From: Limnomonas spitsbergensis
Taxonomy: Eukaryota > Chlorophyta > Chlorophyceae > Chlamydomonadales
Assembly: GCA_037349105.1 (NCBI GenBank)
Contig: JAYJMM010000106.1
Location: forward strand, 1,240,001-1,304,000
Length of the DNA: 64,000 bases
Direction: 5' to 3'
Below are positions 1 through 14,300 of this stretch, piece by piece. Both the position numbers and the translations under genes were made by a program. Positions within the stretch are counted from its first letter, which is position 1. Each line of letters starts with the position of its first letter. The notes under the pieces were generated by a model that was given only the letters and a program-made list of their open reading frames with translations, was not told where the DNA came from and did no database searches.

Positions 1-779
1 GTAGTGCCTTGGTGGCAAAGTTTAAAATCTTAGCCTTGTATCATGCCACCTGTCAGCTTCCTGGAGCTGTACTGCGGTAGCTCGGTTGTGGTTTAAGTGG
101 CCAAGTGCAAACTTGCTACTAGCCATCAGCTGGCCTGTTGGAGCTGTACTGCTGTTTGGCCTTGCTTGGTGGTAATATCTTAGCTTGGTCTCATGCCACT
201 ACTTAGCTTTCTTGAGTCGTGCTGCCGCAGTAGGCCCTACCCCTAGCCAGTAGCCACCAGATGACCTTGCTCCCCGGTAGCAAATAACAACCAGCAGCTG
301 GTGCTCGTGCGCGACATTTTGTTTTATTTGACTTGCTGATTGGCCACACTTTTTATTATCCATGTTTACTTTGCATGCTGACCGCGTTGATGTTAGTCTT
401 GAGCTGCGCCTGAAAAGGACTGTTGCTGGTTTGAGGGTGAAAGAGTTCGGGTATTGAAAATATTTCCAGCTCCGGATACATGCTCCGGATACATTATGTT
501 GTGTTGGTATTTCGGTATGCGGCAGTAAACATTGATGCATGGGAAGCGAGGAAGGAAGAACTATCTGGCTTGATTGAAAGGAAGAAATTTCTGGCTTGAT
601 TGAAAGGAAGGGATTTCTGGCTTTCGAGCAGTGCCCAGAGGGATCAAGTCATTTTGACCCATCTATCTACTGTACACCATAGTGTGTTCATTTGCCTGCC
701 GGTAGATTGGATGGCCAGGGGCGGGGCCGTAACCTGGTTCACCTTTTTTGCCCTATGGGTATGCAGTTCTTTAACTGTC

Positions 780-1310
780 AGTGACATTACACCTCTGGGC
801 CCTGCCCAAAAAGACTCGGCCACATGGGCGCCCAACTGTCCCGTTGGAAGAAAATAAATTTTAGGTATAAGGGGAAGAAGGAAAATAAGACAACAGGAGA
901 AATACCCACCTAAAAAGGGAAAGGCAGTCCGAAGTACTTAACCTGTAATGCCCTAACCAGTTTCCAGGCACCTGTCCCATGCATTACATCTGCAGCTGTC
1001 CCTAACTAAGAAGGAATTCACAATTCTCTGTTGTGGGGCTGATGTCTGTATTTCATTGACGTCACACCTCTGGGCCCTGGGCCAAAAATGCTCGCTTGGG
1101 CGCCTAACTAAAGAGTTGGGAGAAGGATGGAAAGAAACACAGAAGGGGGCAGGAAGGAAGGAAGGAGGTAAGCGTAAGTGGGCTGATGCCTGTATTTAGG
1201 CACTGCTGGTACCTCAGATTATGATGACCTTGTGTCAAAGTATCAAGCTACAAGGTCAGTGACGTTACACCTGTAGGCCCTACTCAAATAAGGCTCGGCC
1301 GCGTGGGCGC
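780..1310. repeat. Dispersed CTCTGGGCCC repeat, three copies
   Basis: Copies near 781-840, 1055-1110 and 1257-1320 share a core from GTGAC(A/G)T-TACACCT to GGGCCCTG and GGGCGCC(C/T)AACTG. Further copies or inverted fragments occur near 37410, 38168, 38410, 38605 and 39345. The reverse strand of the core contains TGTAA. No gene seen in 1-1980. Confidence 0.6.
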
Positions 1311-1984
1311 CTAACTGATGAGTTGGGAGGAAAGTTGAAAAGAAACATAGGGGCAGGACAACAGAAAGGGGGGAAAAGTAAAGGGACAAAACGAAAGGCT
1401 GGAAAACACAAATACAAAGGTAAGTTCCTGAAAAGTCTATATATGCCTCAACAATATCTACCACGTCGTCCACAAAGGCCAGGGCATCCCACCCAAGCCT
1501 GCCCCGGTATAACTCCAAAAAGTCTCTAGCACCGTTCGGAGGACCTGCCCATCCCCGCTTCTTAAGTTGATCCTGCACGCCGGGGCATTGAAACAAGCAT
1601 GCAGCGTGTCCTCCACATGGTCGCCGTCTCCCCTAGCCCAACATCGCAGGCAGCACCTCCTGTCACGCTGCTGACCACTGCGCCGTCCTCTAGTGTCAGC
1701 CGTGCTGACGGCGCCGAGCCGCAGCCATAAGTTCGTGCGCATGCAAGCACACTCCTTTCGGCTGGTGCGGCCCCTGGTCTGCGCCATCACGGCGCGCCCG
1801 CCGTAGACTGAAACCAGGTGCGGTAGGCGGCCGCAGACCTGTGTTCAGTTGCAGGATCTCTGGGTCCCCTCTCCCAGTGGCAGCCAGTAACCGGTAAAAC
1901 ACGCCGAATGTGAATTCATGCGGCATACATGTCGCGTTTCATGACGTATGCCAATCAAGGAACACTATTTGCCTGCGCCGTATG

Positions 1985-1994
1985 CTATATTATA
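1985..1994 (+). promoter_or_regulatory. Possible TATA box of the cyclase gene
   Basis: CTATATTATAG lies about 200 bp before the start codon in an otherwise GC-balanced stretch. Position is plausible for a core promoter with a ~170 nt leader; no other support. Confidence 0.3.
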
Positions 1995-2189
1995 GTACAT
2001 CGTGTGCGCTAGCCGGCGACATTGTGCTGATCACGTGACACTGGCATACTCTCTTTCGGGTTCACACTGCAACTACCGTGACAGCGTTTGAACCAGCAGC
2101 GCCTCACCTGTGGCTCCATGTATGGCATCAATGCACGGACTTAATTGACCTCGTTGTCGGCTCCCGACCTGCGCAAAAGGCACATCGGG

Positions 2190-2335
2190 ATGCTCGGACT
2201 TATCAACATCTCGTTCGAGGCTTACATCATCGACGGCTTCGGGCGCGCGGCTTGGCTGAAGATCAAGGAGGAGGCCGGACTCGCAGAGCAAGCCTGGGTG
2301 TCCTGCTGTCCATACGACGATGGACAAACTTACCG
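2190..2335 (+). CDS. Cyclase exon 1: H-NOX residues 1-48
   Basis: Start ATG chosen because [18 protein letters not shown] aligns with the very N-terminus of sGC beta1 (MYGFVNHALE...). An in-frame ATG at 2145 would add 15 unrelated residues. The exon ends after YDDGQTY plus two bases, before donor GTGGGT. The split Arg codon is completed by exon 2. Confidence 0.88.
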
Positions 2336-5300
2336 GTGGGTGAACAGGAATGCGAACGGGAACGTGAACGGCAGAGAGAACCATAAGGTGAACGGTAAGT
2401 CGACCTGGACCAATAGAGCTCCTATAACGTCATGGCTGCATGGGCCCTTGGACATGGATAGCTAGGTGGTTGATCCGTCATGGCTGCATGGGGCATTGGA
2501 CATGGACAGCTAGGTGGTTGATACGTCATGGCTGCATGGGGCATTGGACATGGATAGCTAGGTGGTTGATACGCCATGGCTGCATGGGGCATTGGACATG
2601 GATAGCTAGGTGGTTGATACATCATGGCTGCATGGGGCATTGGACATGGACAGCTAGGTGGTTGATACGTCATGGCTGCATGGGGCATTGGACATGGATA
2701 GCTAGGTGGTTGAAACGCCATGGCTGCATGGGGCATTGGACATGGATAGCTAGGTGGTTGATACGTCATGGCTGCATGGGGCATTGGACATGGATAGCTA
2801 GGTGGTTGATACGTCATGGCTGCATGGGGCATTGGACATGGATAGCTAGGTGGTTGATACATCATGGCTGCATGGGGCATTAGACATGGATAGCTAGGTG
2901 GTTGATACGTCATGGCTGCATGGAAGCATTGGACATGGATAGCTAGGTGGTTGATACATCATGGCTGCATGGGGCATTGGACATGGATAGCTAGGTGGTT
3001 GATACGCCATGGCTGCATGGGGCATTAGACATGGATAGCTAGGTGGTTGATACATCATGGCTGCATGGGGCATTAGACATGGATAGCTAGGTGGTTGATA
3101 CGTCATGGCTGCATGGAAGCATTGGACATGGATAGCTAGGTGGTTGATACATCATGGCTGCATGGGGCATTGGACATGGATAGCTAGGTGGTTGATACGT
3201 CATGGCTGCATGGGGCATTGGACATGGATAGCTAGGTGGTTGATACATCATGGCTGCATGGGGCATTGGACATGGATAGCTAGGTGGTTGATACGTCATG
3301 GCTGCATGGGGCATTTGACATGGATAGCTAGATGGTTGATACGCCATGGCTGCATGGAGGTATTGTTCATGAATAGCTCGGTGGGTGCATGCACCACATG
3401 GCTCATGCACCACCTGGCCCATTCACCACTTGGCCCATGCACCACCTGGCCCATGCACCACCTGGCCCATGCACCACCTGGCCCTTGCACCACATGGGCC
3501 ACGCACCACCTGGCTCATGCACCACATGGCTCATGCACCACATGGCTCATGCAACACATGGCTCATGCACCATCTGGCCCATGCACCACCTGGCCCATGC
3601 ACGACATGGCTCATGCACCACATGGCTCATGCACCACCTGGCCCATGCACCACATGGCTTATGCACTACCTGGCCCATGCACCACATGGCTCATGCACCA
3701 CATGGCTCATGCACCACATGGCTCATGCACCACATGGCTCTTGTACCACATGGCTCATGCACCACATGGCCCATGCACCACATGGCTCATGCACCACATG
3801 GCTCATGCACTACATGGCCTGTGCATTTACATGGCCCATGCCCCCACCCCTGCAGGCTCGTTTTCGCGGCTTCCTCCACGTTGAGCCTGGACCCCACCGT
3901 GGTCCTGGAAGGCTATGGCGGCTTCTTCATTATGTGCTTCCTGGCCCAGCTGGGCTATGCGGACCTGGTACAGCACCTTGGCAGCAACATAGTGCAGCTA
4001 GCCAGCCGGCTAGATGACTTGCACCAGCACCTGGCCTCGACGCTGCCGGCGATGGAGCCGCCTTGCTTCAGGGTGGACCAGGTAACCTGAATGAATAAAC
4101 AAGTAACGGTAAATGATAAACAAAGGATTTAGTACCGAGCAACTGGCCTGTTGGCTAGGGGTCCTGCACCTGCACCTGGCCTCAACGCTGCCGGCAATGA
4201 AACGGTGGCGAGCCTCAGAATCGACCCGGTGAACGTTGAATACTGCTATGATGGGATTTTTTTATTTATTTAGATATCTCCTGCCTACAGTACCTGATTG
4301 CATGCTTGCCTGCAGGATGAATTATGTTACATTCAGAGCTGTGCCATTGCGCTGTAATTTAGAAACCGTGTCATTAATTATGGCCCCTTGGCGGGTAAAA
4401 GTAGCTGAATTCGCCTTACAATTACAGTGACTGAGACTCAGCTCCGCAATTCAGCTACCGTAAGGACAGTAATGGGCACAGCACTGGTTACATTAGTTAC
4501 TACCTTGACACATTCACCTGTCTGCCTGCCTGCATATAACACCCAGATATCACTGATGTTACACCACCACTATGATACTATTTCATACTTGTCTGCATGT
4601 CACACCCGGACCACTCACATTACACTTCTACTCTGTCACTTCCACCTGTCTATCTACACGTCAAACCATGATCACTCATTTAAACGTGCACTCTGGCACT
4701 GTCGCCTGCCTGCCTGCATGTCACACCCGGACCACTCACATTACACTTCTACTCTGTCACTTCCACCTGTCTATCTACACGTCAAACCATGATCACTCAT
4801 TTAAACGTGCACTCTGGCACTGTCGCCTGCCTGCCTGCATGTCACACCCGGATCACTCACGTTACACTTCTACTCTGTCACTTCCACCTGTCTATCTACA
4901 CGTCAAACCATGATCACTCATTTAAACGTGCACTCTGGCACTGTCGCCTGCCTGCCTGCATGTCACACCCGGATCACTCACGTTACACTTCTACTCTGTC
5001 ACTTCCACCTGTCTATCTACACGTCAAACCATGATCACTCATTTAAACGTGCACTCTGGCACTGTCGCCTGCCTGCCTGCATGTCACACCCGGATCACTC
5101 ACGTTACACTTCTACTCTGGCACGACTACCTACCTGTCCACAGGTCACACCTGGATAAGTCATGTTACACTTGTACTACACCACCACCACCACCTACCTG
5201 TCAACATGTCACATCCAGACCACTCATGTTCCACTATTACTCCAGCACTCTCACATGCATATCTGCAGGACACACCCAAATCACTTATGTAAAACTTCTT

Positions 5301-8300
5301 TGGCACTCTCACATGTCTGTCTGCAGGTCACACCCGAATCACTCATGTTACACTATTACTCCGAGCGCCCCGGCTTGTGGGCCATCTCTGCGGGCATCCT
5401 GAAGGCCATCGCCCAGGATTGTTTCGGCCATGCGCTCAGTGTGGAGCTGGTCCTATCAAAAGAGAAAGGCCACGACCACGAAGTGAGAGTTATGTTGGTT
5501 GGAAAGGGCCACGACCGGGAGGTGGGGGGGCATTAGGGAGCGTGTACCCCTCCCGCCCCTTCGAGTCCCATTCCCTGCAATATCTCTTTTACAAGATCTC
5601 AGTTCTCTGCTAGATCCCCGAACTGCTGCCCCCTTACTCCCGCCTCTTTTCCTAACGTGACGTGCCTGTGTTTCCCCCCTCTCCCTAACAAGGCACATCA
5701 TCGCTTACCCGGCACACTTGGCACCGTCCCTGGGACCCCATTCCCTCGCCCTGCCTACCTCACTCCCGCATCCTGTGCCTATGCCCCTTAGGGTCCCATT
5801 TCCTGCAACCCATGTACTCGCTGCCCCCTACCTGCCACCTCTCCCCCAGGTGATGCGCATGATCTTCCCCCCTATCCTTAGCAAGGCGCCTCGCCTGTAG
5901 CACTTAGTCCCACGCCCTGCGCCTGTCCCCTTGCGCTCCATTCCCTGAAACATGCCCACTCGCTGCCCACTCCCTTCCGCCTCTCCCCCCTTCAGGTGCT
6001 GCGCCTGATCTTGCCCCCTATCCTTAGCGAGGCGTCTCGCCTGTAGCGCTTGATCCCGCGCCCTGCGCCCGCCCCCTTGCGCTCCATTCCCTGAAACATG
6101 CCCACTCGCTACCCACTCCCTCCTGCCTCTCCCCCCTTCAGGTGCTGCGCCTGATCTTGCCCCCTTTCCTTAGCGAGTCGTCATGCCTGTAGCGCTTGAT
6201 CCCGCGCCCTGCGCCCGCCCCCTTGCGCTCCAGTCCCTGAAACATGCCCTACTCGCTGCCCCCTCCCTCCCACCTCTCCCCCTTTAAGGTGATGCGCCTG
6301 GGCTTCCCACCGCTCCCTAGCGAAGCGCTCCGCCTGCAGGAAATCGCTCCGCTCAGCTCGCTACCCCCAGTGGAACCGTTCCCTTCCTCCCCAGAGGCGC
6401 TGGCAGCCGGTTCAGCCGCCGCTGCTGCACACACACGCCCCCCCGCCGCCGCTGCGGGCACGGCTGCTAAGGCCGGCTGTGGTCTGATGATGGGACCAGA
6501 TGTCATGTGAGTTTGTACCCTTTGAATCCGAGGGCGTCCTTTTAAATGCGCTGCCAGGCCTCTCAGGGCTGTCGCACCACCTTGCCGGGGGCATAGATAC
6601 TGATCCACACGGGATCGGTCAACAATGCTGACAGACAATGAGGTTTGCTGTACTGGGATGGCCAGTCAAGGCCGCGACCCGTTGCAAGTAGGAAAACAGA
6701 TTAAAAACAGAACACAAGGTGTTTTATTTCTGGAAATATGCTTACCGGTTTAAGTAGTTTTTGCCCTCTAATATTACTTTTGTCCTGGCATGCTACTGGT
6801 ACGGTAGATTAGGTTTGCCTTCCTGCAAATGAATAGTTTACGAGAGGTGCGCGATACGCTTAAAGCAGCAGCTTTTCAAGTATGAAGAAAGCAACATCGG
6901 GATGCGCTTAGATTCGACTTGCTATCCCTCGGAGACTGACCGTATGGATCAATAGCTTCTGCTACTGCTGCCCTCATGGAAATTATTCAACCCAACCTCT
7001 CGATTTTCGACTGGAGACCGGCGTTGGCAATCCATGGTTAATAGTAAGTGCCCGTGGATACAAATAAGCATTTAAGTCATTGCTCAGTAATCCGACCTGT
7101 TTTATTTCTGAATGTTGCACTTTCTGTTGCATATAATTCTTTGTACCCCCTACATTCCTTTAAGGGTTTAGGGTTAGGGGAAGGAATCGACTGTATGAAG
7201 ATCCTAATTGCGTTGAAAACTTGCAAGTGCTGCACGTTCTCTAAACCCTTAAGCCTGGAAACTTGAAGGTGCTGTACGTTGTCCAAACCTTAAACCTCTT
7301 AAACGTGTCGTTGATGTACGTTCTGTTAACCCTTGAACTTAAAGCCCAAACTCTTGAAACGTGCGACTGCTTCACTTTCCCTAAATCTATCCACGCGCAC
7401 GCGCCGTACGTTCTCTAAACACCCCTTACCTTAAACCCAAACCCGTGAAATTCACAGATGCTGTACTTTCACAACACCCATAGCCCTACAAATTTGCAGG
7501 TGCTGTGCGTTCCCTTACCCATCCCTTGGAACCTGCAGGTGCTGTACATTCCCTTCACCTCAAGCCCTCATCCCTCAGAAATCACAGGTGCTGTACGTTC
7601 TCGTAACCCTCATCCCTCAAAACTCACAGGTCCTGTACGTTCCCTAAACCCTAAACTGCCAAAACTCACAGGTGCTGTACATTCCCTTAACCTAAACCCT
7701 CAAAAGTCACAGGTGCTGTAAGCTCCCTGAAACCTTAAGTTAAGTTAGGTTAAGGAACCCTCAAAAGTCACAGGTGCTGTACGCTCCCTAAACTCTTAAC
7801 CCTCAAAAGCCAGCGGTGCTGTACGTTCCCTAAACCCTAAACCCTCACAAATCGCAGGTGCTGTAGATTCCTGAAACCCTAAACCCTCAAAACTCACAGG
7901 TGCTGTACATTCCATAGACCCTACACCCTCAAAACTCACAGGTGCTGTACATTTCCTAAGGCCTACACCCTCAAAACTCACAGGTGCTGTACATTCCCTA
8001 AACCCTTAACCCTCAAAACTCACAGGTGCTGTACATTCCCTAAACCCTTAACCCTCAAAACTCACAGGTGCTGTACGTTCCCGTTCCACATTGCGGTGGA
8101 TGAGCGGATGGTGGTGCAGCAGGCAGGCCCTGCTCTCATGAAGCTCATCCCGGGCATGCGGCTGGGCACCACCAAGCTCAGCGAATGTGTCAAGGTTTGC
8201 GGAGCGTGTCATGCAGTGCTGTGCCATTACACCCTAATTCAGAATTCGTGTGCGTAATTACGGTCCATTGCTGGCAAAAGTAGCTGAATTTGCCGTGAAA

Positions 8301-11300
8301 TTACGGTGACTGAGACTCAGCTATGTAATTTAGCCACCTTAAGGACCGATATAGGCGCAGCACTGGTGTCATGATGGTGCAGCAGGCAGGGCCGGCGCCA
8401 GTATTTACTTTTTCGGGTCTCAGCTACATGTCAGCTACACTCCGCAGCCTTTGGCCGGAGACCCCAATGGTAGCCAGCGTTGCTGGTTTCGCCACCAGCC
8501 GTCGGCCGGTCCAGGGGTTTGGTCCCAATTGGACCTTCGGCGGCCGCAGGGCGGGGCCTGCCAGAGGTGGACTCGTAGCCTCCAAAGGAAACGCTGGCTG
8601 AATGTCTTGATGTCTTGACGACCTGTGGGAGGTGTTTTGCTTTGACCTTCCATTCTGTATTTTGCTTTGACCTTCCCTACTGTGTTTAAAGAAGCTTCTG
8701 TCTCGGTTGCGGAAGTGCCTCTATAGTTTCCTGATAGCTTCCCAATCGTTTCTGCTAACCTCCTGAAAGCTTTCCAATAGTATTCCAATATCTCCCAATC
8801 TCATCCCAGAATATTCAAAAAGCTTCCTGATAGCTTCCTGATAGCTTCCCCATTAGCTTCCTGATAGCTGCCCAATAACTTCCACATAACTCCCAACAGT
8901 TTCGCATTAGCTTCCTGATAGCCTCCTGATAGCTCTCAAACAGTTTCTTGATAGCTCCCCCCCCCCATTGTTTGTGTATCTCCAACAACATCAAATTCGT
9001 AACCTTGGAATCTGGACCCTAAGCCTGACCCCGAAGCTCTAAACCCGTTTAGCCTACGCCTTTCATTCCATTGTCACAAAGTTGACGCAATCACCCACAG
9101 CCTTTTGCGAAAGGGCCAGGCAGAGCGAACCGGACTCCATTGCTGCAGGTGCATAATGGTAACGGCGCGGATGTGGCTACGGCCCCAAGCTGCGCTGTTT
9201 CCTGGACCCCCACGCCCTAATTGGGCATAGCTTCCTTTCTTTCTTTCTTCTCGCAGGTGCATCGCCCTTACTTTGGCCGACAGAGTGAGGTGACCTTTGC
9301 CGTCCTGCAAGGCAACCTACACGCCAGCTTCATTCTAGAGGTCATGGCCCCACAGACGCCAAGAGAAATGGGGGGGCGAAACGGCGGCAGCAGCAGCAGT
9401 AACTCGGCTCCGAAGCCGCCACAAGAAACACACGGAAAGGGCCGCGGCACCGGCACCGGCAGAGGCAGCAGCGGCAGCGGCGGGCTTGCCACGGTGATCG
9501 CAACGGCGGCATCGGCATCGGCATCCGATCGGAGCTCTGCCAATGCGGAGCCGCTGCGGCCGCAGCGGCCGCTGGGGGAGGAGCAGGATGGCCCCCAACG
9601 CAGGCTGCAGTTTGGGGACCAGATCTCCCACGGGCGGCGGAGCTCCTGTAACTCAGATCAGCCCGCGGGGCTGCTGCAGCTCAAGGGGCAGATGCTGGTG
9701 GCAGATTTCCCTTGCACTGTGCCGCAGCTTCGCGGTGGGGAAGGCGCCAACAGCAGCAGCGCTGCGCCTGATTGGAGGGGCTCAGCAGGTACTTGTTGTC
9801 TGACACGCTCTCATGCATCCACAGCCCCACATGTATCCATGCATCCATGCATCATGATCCCATGCATGAATGCTCCTTTGCACCCATATTGTCCATCCAC
9901 CCATGCTCCCAAGCTCCCATGCTCCCTTGCACCCCTGTCCCCATGCACCTATGCTCCCATGTTCCCATGCACCCTTGCACCCTTGCTCCCATGCTCCCAT
10001 GCACCCATGCACCCATGCGCCCATGCACCCATGCACCCATGCTCCCATGCTCCCATGCACCCATGCACCCTTGCTCCCATGCACCCATGATCCCATGATC
10101 CCATGCTCCAATGTACCCATGTTCACATGCACCCATGCTCACATCCACCCATGCTTACATGTTCCCATGCACCCTTGCAACCATGCGCCCATGATCCCAT
10201 GCACCCATACTCTCATACACCCATGATCCCATGCACCCATGATCCCATGCACCCATGATCCCATGTATCCATGCACCCATGCACCCATGCTCCCATGCAC
10301 CCATGCTCCCATGCACCCATGCTCCCATGTCCCCTTGCTCCCATGCACCCATGCTCCCATGCACCCATGCTCCCATGCACCCTTGCACCCATGCTCCCAT
10401 GCACCCATGCACCCATGCTCCCATGCTCCCATGCGCCCTTGCTCCCATGCTCCCATGCTCCCATGATCCTATGCACCCTTGCATCCATGCACCCTTGCTC
10501 CCATGCCCCCATGCTCTCATGCTTCCATGTCCCCATGCTCCCATGCCCCCATGCCCCTTTGCTCCCATGCACCCGTGCTCCCATGCACCCTTGCTCCCAT
10601 GCATCCATGCTCCCATGTATCCATGCACTCATGCACCCAAACACCCACGCCCCATGTACCCATGCTCCCAGCACCCGTGTTCCCTTGCACCCAAGCATCC
10701 ATCGTCCCACAGACCCATGCATGCATGCTCCCATGCTCCGATGCTCCCATACTCCCAGCACTTGTGCTCCCAGTCACCGACGCATCCATCCTCCAACACA
10801 ACCAGATCCCATGCTCCCAGTCACCCACATATCCATCCTCCCATGCACCCTTGCACCCATGCGCCCATGTTCCTATGCGCCCATGTTCCTATGCTCTCAT
10901 GCTCCCATGCTCCCATGCACCCATGCACCCCTGCACCCATGCGCCCATGCGCCCATGTTCCTATGCTCCCATGCTCCCATGCTCCCATGCACCCATGCAC
11001 CCTTGCACCCATGCGCCCATGCGCCCATGTTCCTATGCTCCCATGCTCCCATGCACCCATGCATCCACGCACTTTCGAACCCATGCATCCATGCTTCCAT
11101 GCTCTCAGGCATCCATATGCCTAAACTTTGTAGTTCTCTCCTCGGTTCTCTCACCCCCTTTAGGTCCACTCATCCTTCCATGCCTGCTTGCCCCGTTTTT
11201 GAAATCGTTTTCCTCCCCTTTCGAAAGTCGATGCCCCTAACACCCCTGTGTGTGTAGGGCTGCACACTCGTCGGCTACCCTAACCTCTTAACCCTGAAGC

Positions 11301-14300
11301 CTGTGTGTGCAGGGCTGCACCCTTGTCGGCTACCCTAACCCCTTGACTCTAAACCCTATGCGTGTGCAGGGCTGCACACCCGTCGGCTGGCACTGTTCCT
11401 GGGGTCTCCCTGTGTGGAGGGGCTGGCAGGCCTGGCTCAACACGGTCTCTCCCTCTATGACCTGCCTCTGATGGACAGGTGCGGGCAGGAGCACTTACAC
11501 CGTTAACCCAACGTCATAAACCATGAACCCTAGACCCTAAACCATGAGCCTCGAACCCTAAACCCTAAACCCAAAGCCCTATGCCTTGGGTGGAAAGGAA
11601 GAGATTGTGCAAAAGGGGCATTCGGAATTAATGTCGGTGGCCAGAAGGAGCGAGTTCTTGCGCAGCTCTTGGTGAAGAGCTATCGCCGCAGGCGGTGAAA
11701 TTTCCCGATCCTAGTCGTTTTGTCGTTTTTTCATTACCGCGCTACTTAACCTCGGCTGCACGGATGAATTGTTTGGTTATTACTTAAGTTACGGGCCGCA
11801 ACCAGTCACCCCTATAAAAATCCCTGGTGGCTGCTAAACCCTGGTAGCTGCTAAACCCTGATGGAGGGGCTGGCAGGGCTTAAGTGCATCCTTAACCTTT
11901 AACCCTAAATCCTAAACCATAAACTATCCTCAGCCTCATTAGCCTCCTCCTCCTGCTCATGTGGAGGAGGAGGGAAAGAGAAGGGAGGCTGGGGAGGTCA
12001 ATGAGGAGGGGGAATCTGAGGGTGATGATTCACAAGGGCAGGAATCTGAGGGTGAAAGTTCCTAGGGGCAGGAATCTGAGGGTAAAAGTTCCTTGGGGCA
12101 GGAATCTGAGGGTGAAAGTTCCTAGGGGCAGGAATCTGAGGGTGAAAGTTCCTTGGGGCAGGAATCTGAGGGTGAAAGTTCCTTGGGGCCGGAATCTGAG
12201 GGTGAAGATTCCTTGGGGCAGGAATCTGAGGGTGAAGGTATCTAGGGGTAGGAATCTGGGGTGGAAGATTCCTCGGGGCAGGAATCTGAGGGTGCAGATT
12301 CCTACGGGCAGGAATCTGAGGGTGAAGGTACCTAGGGGCAGGAATCTGAGGGTGAAGGTACCTAGGGGCAGGAATCTGAGGGTGAAGGTACCTAGGGGCA
12401 GGATTATGAGGGAGAAAGTTCCTAGGGGCAGGAATCTGAGGGTGAAGGTTCCTAGGGGCAGGAATCTGAGGGTGAAGGTACCTAGGGGCAGGAATATAAG
12501 GTTGAGGGTACCTAGGGGCAAAATTCTGAGGTTGAAGATTCCTAGGGGTAGGAATATGAGGGTGGAGATTCCTAGGGGCAGGAATCTGAGCATGAAGATT
12601 CCTAGGGGCAGGAATCTGAGGGTGAAGATTCATAGGAGCAGGAATCTGAGGGTGAAGATTCCTAGCGGCAGGAATTCGAGGGTGAAGATTCCTGTGGGCA
12701 GGAATCTGAGGGTGAAGATTCCTTGGGGCAGGAATCTGAGGGTGAAGATTCCTAGCGGCAGGAATCTGGGGTGGAAGATTCCTCGGGACAGGAATCTCAT
12801 GATGAAGATTCCTAGGGGCAGGAATTCGAGGGTGAAGATTCCTAGCGGCAGTAATCTGGGGTGGAAGATTCCTCGGGGCAGGAATCTGAGGGTGAAGGTT
12901 CCTCGGGGCAGGAATCTGAGGGTGAAGATTCATAGGGGCAGGAATCTGAGGGTGAAGATTCCTAGCGGCAGGAATTTGAGGGTGAAGATTCCTGTGGGCA
13001 GGAATCTGAGGGTGAAGATTCCTAGCGGCAGGAATCTGGGGGTGAAGATTCTTTGGGGCAGGAATCTGAGGGTGAAGGTTCCTCGGGACAGGAATCTAAT
13101 GATGAAGATTCCTAGGGGCAGGAATCTGAGGGTGAAGATTCCTCGGGGCAGGAATTCGAGGGTGAAGATTCCTAGGGGCAGGAATTCGAGGGTGAAGATT
13201 CATAGGGGCAGGAATCTGAGTGTGAAGATTCCTAGCGGCAGGAATTCGAGGGTGAAGATTCCTGTGGGCAGGAATCTGAGGGTGACGATTCCTTGGGGCA
13301 GGAATATGAGGGTGAAGATTCCTAGGGGCAGAAATCTTAGGGAGAGTGGCCTGCTCAGATGAGCCGTGCATGGCGGGTTCTCGAAGGGCCAACACACAGC
13401 AGGCACAGCATTGAGGCAGTTGTGGCATTTGAGGCACATTGAGGCAGTTGTGGCTGTTGAGGCACATTGAGGCAGTTGAGGCAGTTGAGGCAGTTGTGGC
13501 ACATTGAGGCAGTTGAGGCACATTGAGTCAGTTGTGGCAGTTGAGGCAGTTGTGGCAGTTGAGGCACATTGAGGCAGTTGAGGCACAATGAGGCCGTTGA
13601 GGCAGTTGAGGCAGTTGAGGCACATTGAGGCAGTTGTGACAGTTTAGGCACATTGTGGCTGTTGTGGCAGTTGAGGCAGTTGAGGCACATTGAGGCAGTT
13701 GTGGAAGTTGAGGCACATTGAGGCAGTTGTGGCAGTTGAGGCTCATTGAGGCAGTTGGGGCAGTTGAGGCAAATTGAGGCAGTTGTGGCAGTTGAGGCAT
13801 ATTGAGGCAGTTGTGGCAGTTGAGGCACATTGAGGCAGTTGTGGCAGTTGAGGCAAATTGAGGCAGTTGAGGCAAATTGAGGCAGTTGTGGCAGTTGAGG
13901 CAGTTGAGGCACATTGAGGCAGATGTGGCAGTTGAGGCACATTGAGGCAGTTGTGGCAGTTGAGGCACATTGAGGCAGTTGGGGCAGTTGAGGCACATTG
14001 AGGCAGTTGTGGCAGTTGAGGTACATTGAGGCAGTTGTGGCAGTTGAGGCACATTGAGGCAGTTGTGGCAGTTGAGGCAGTTGAGGCACATTGAGGCAGT
14101 TGTGGCAGTTGAGGCACATTGAGGCAGTTGTGGCAGTTGAGGCACATTGAGGCAGTTGTGGCAGTTGAGGCACATTGAGGCAGTTGTGGCAGTTGAGGCA
14201 CATTGAGGCAGTTGTGGCAGTCGAGGCACATTGAGGCAGTTGTGGCAGTTGAGGCAGTTGTGGCTGATGCGGTACTCGGTGTCTTCATAGTAGATAATGC

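Noticed and set aside
2145..2189. Upstream in-frame start codon for the cyclase
   Set aside because: Homology begins exactly at the ATG at 2190; the 15 extra residues match nothing.
11959..13362. 467-residue [10 protein letters not shown] repeat protein, plus opposite-strand frames
   Set aside because: Pure 30-bp minisatellite in intron 7; open on both strands, no start context or flanking gene structure.
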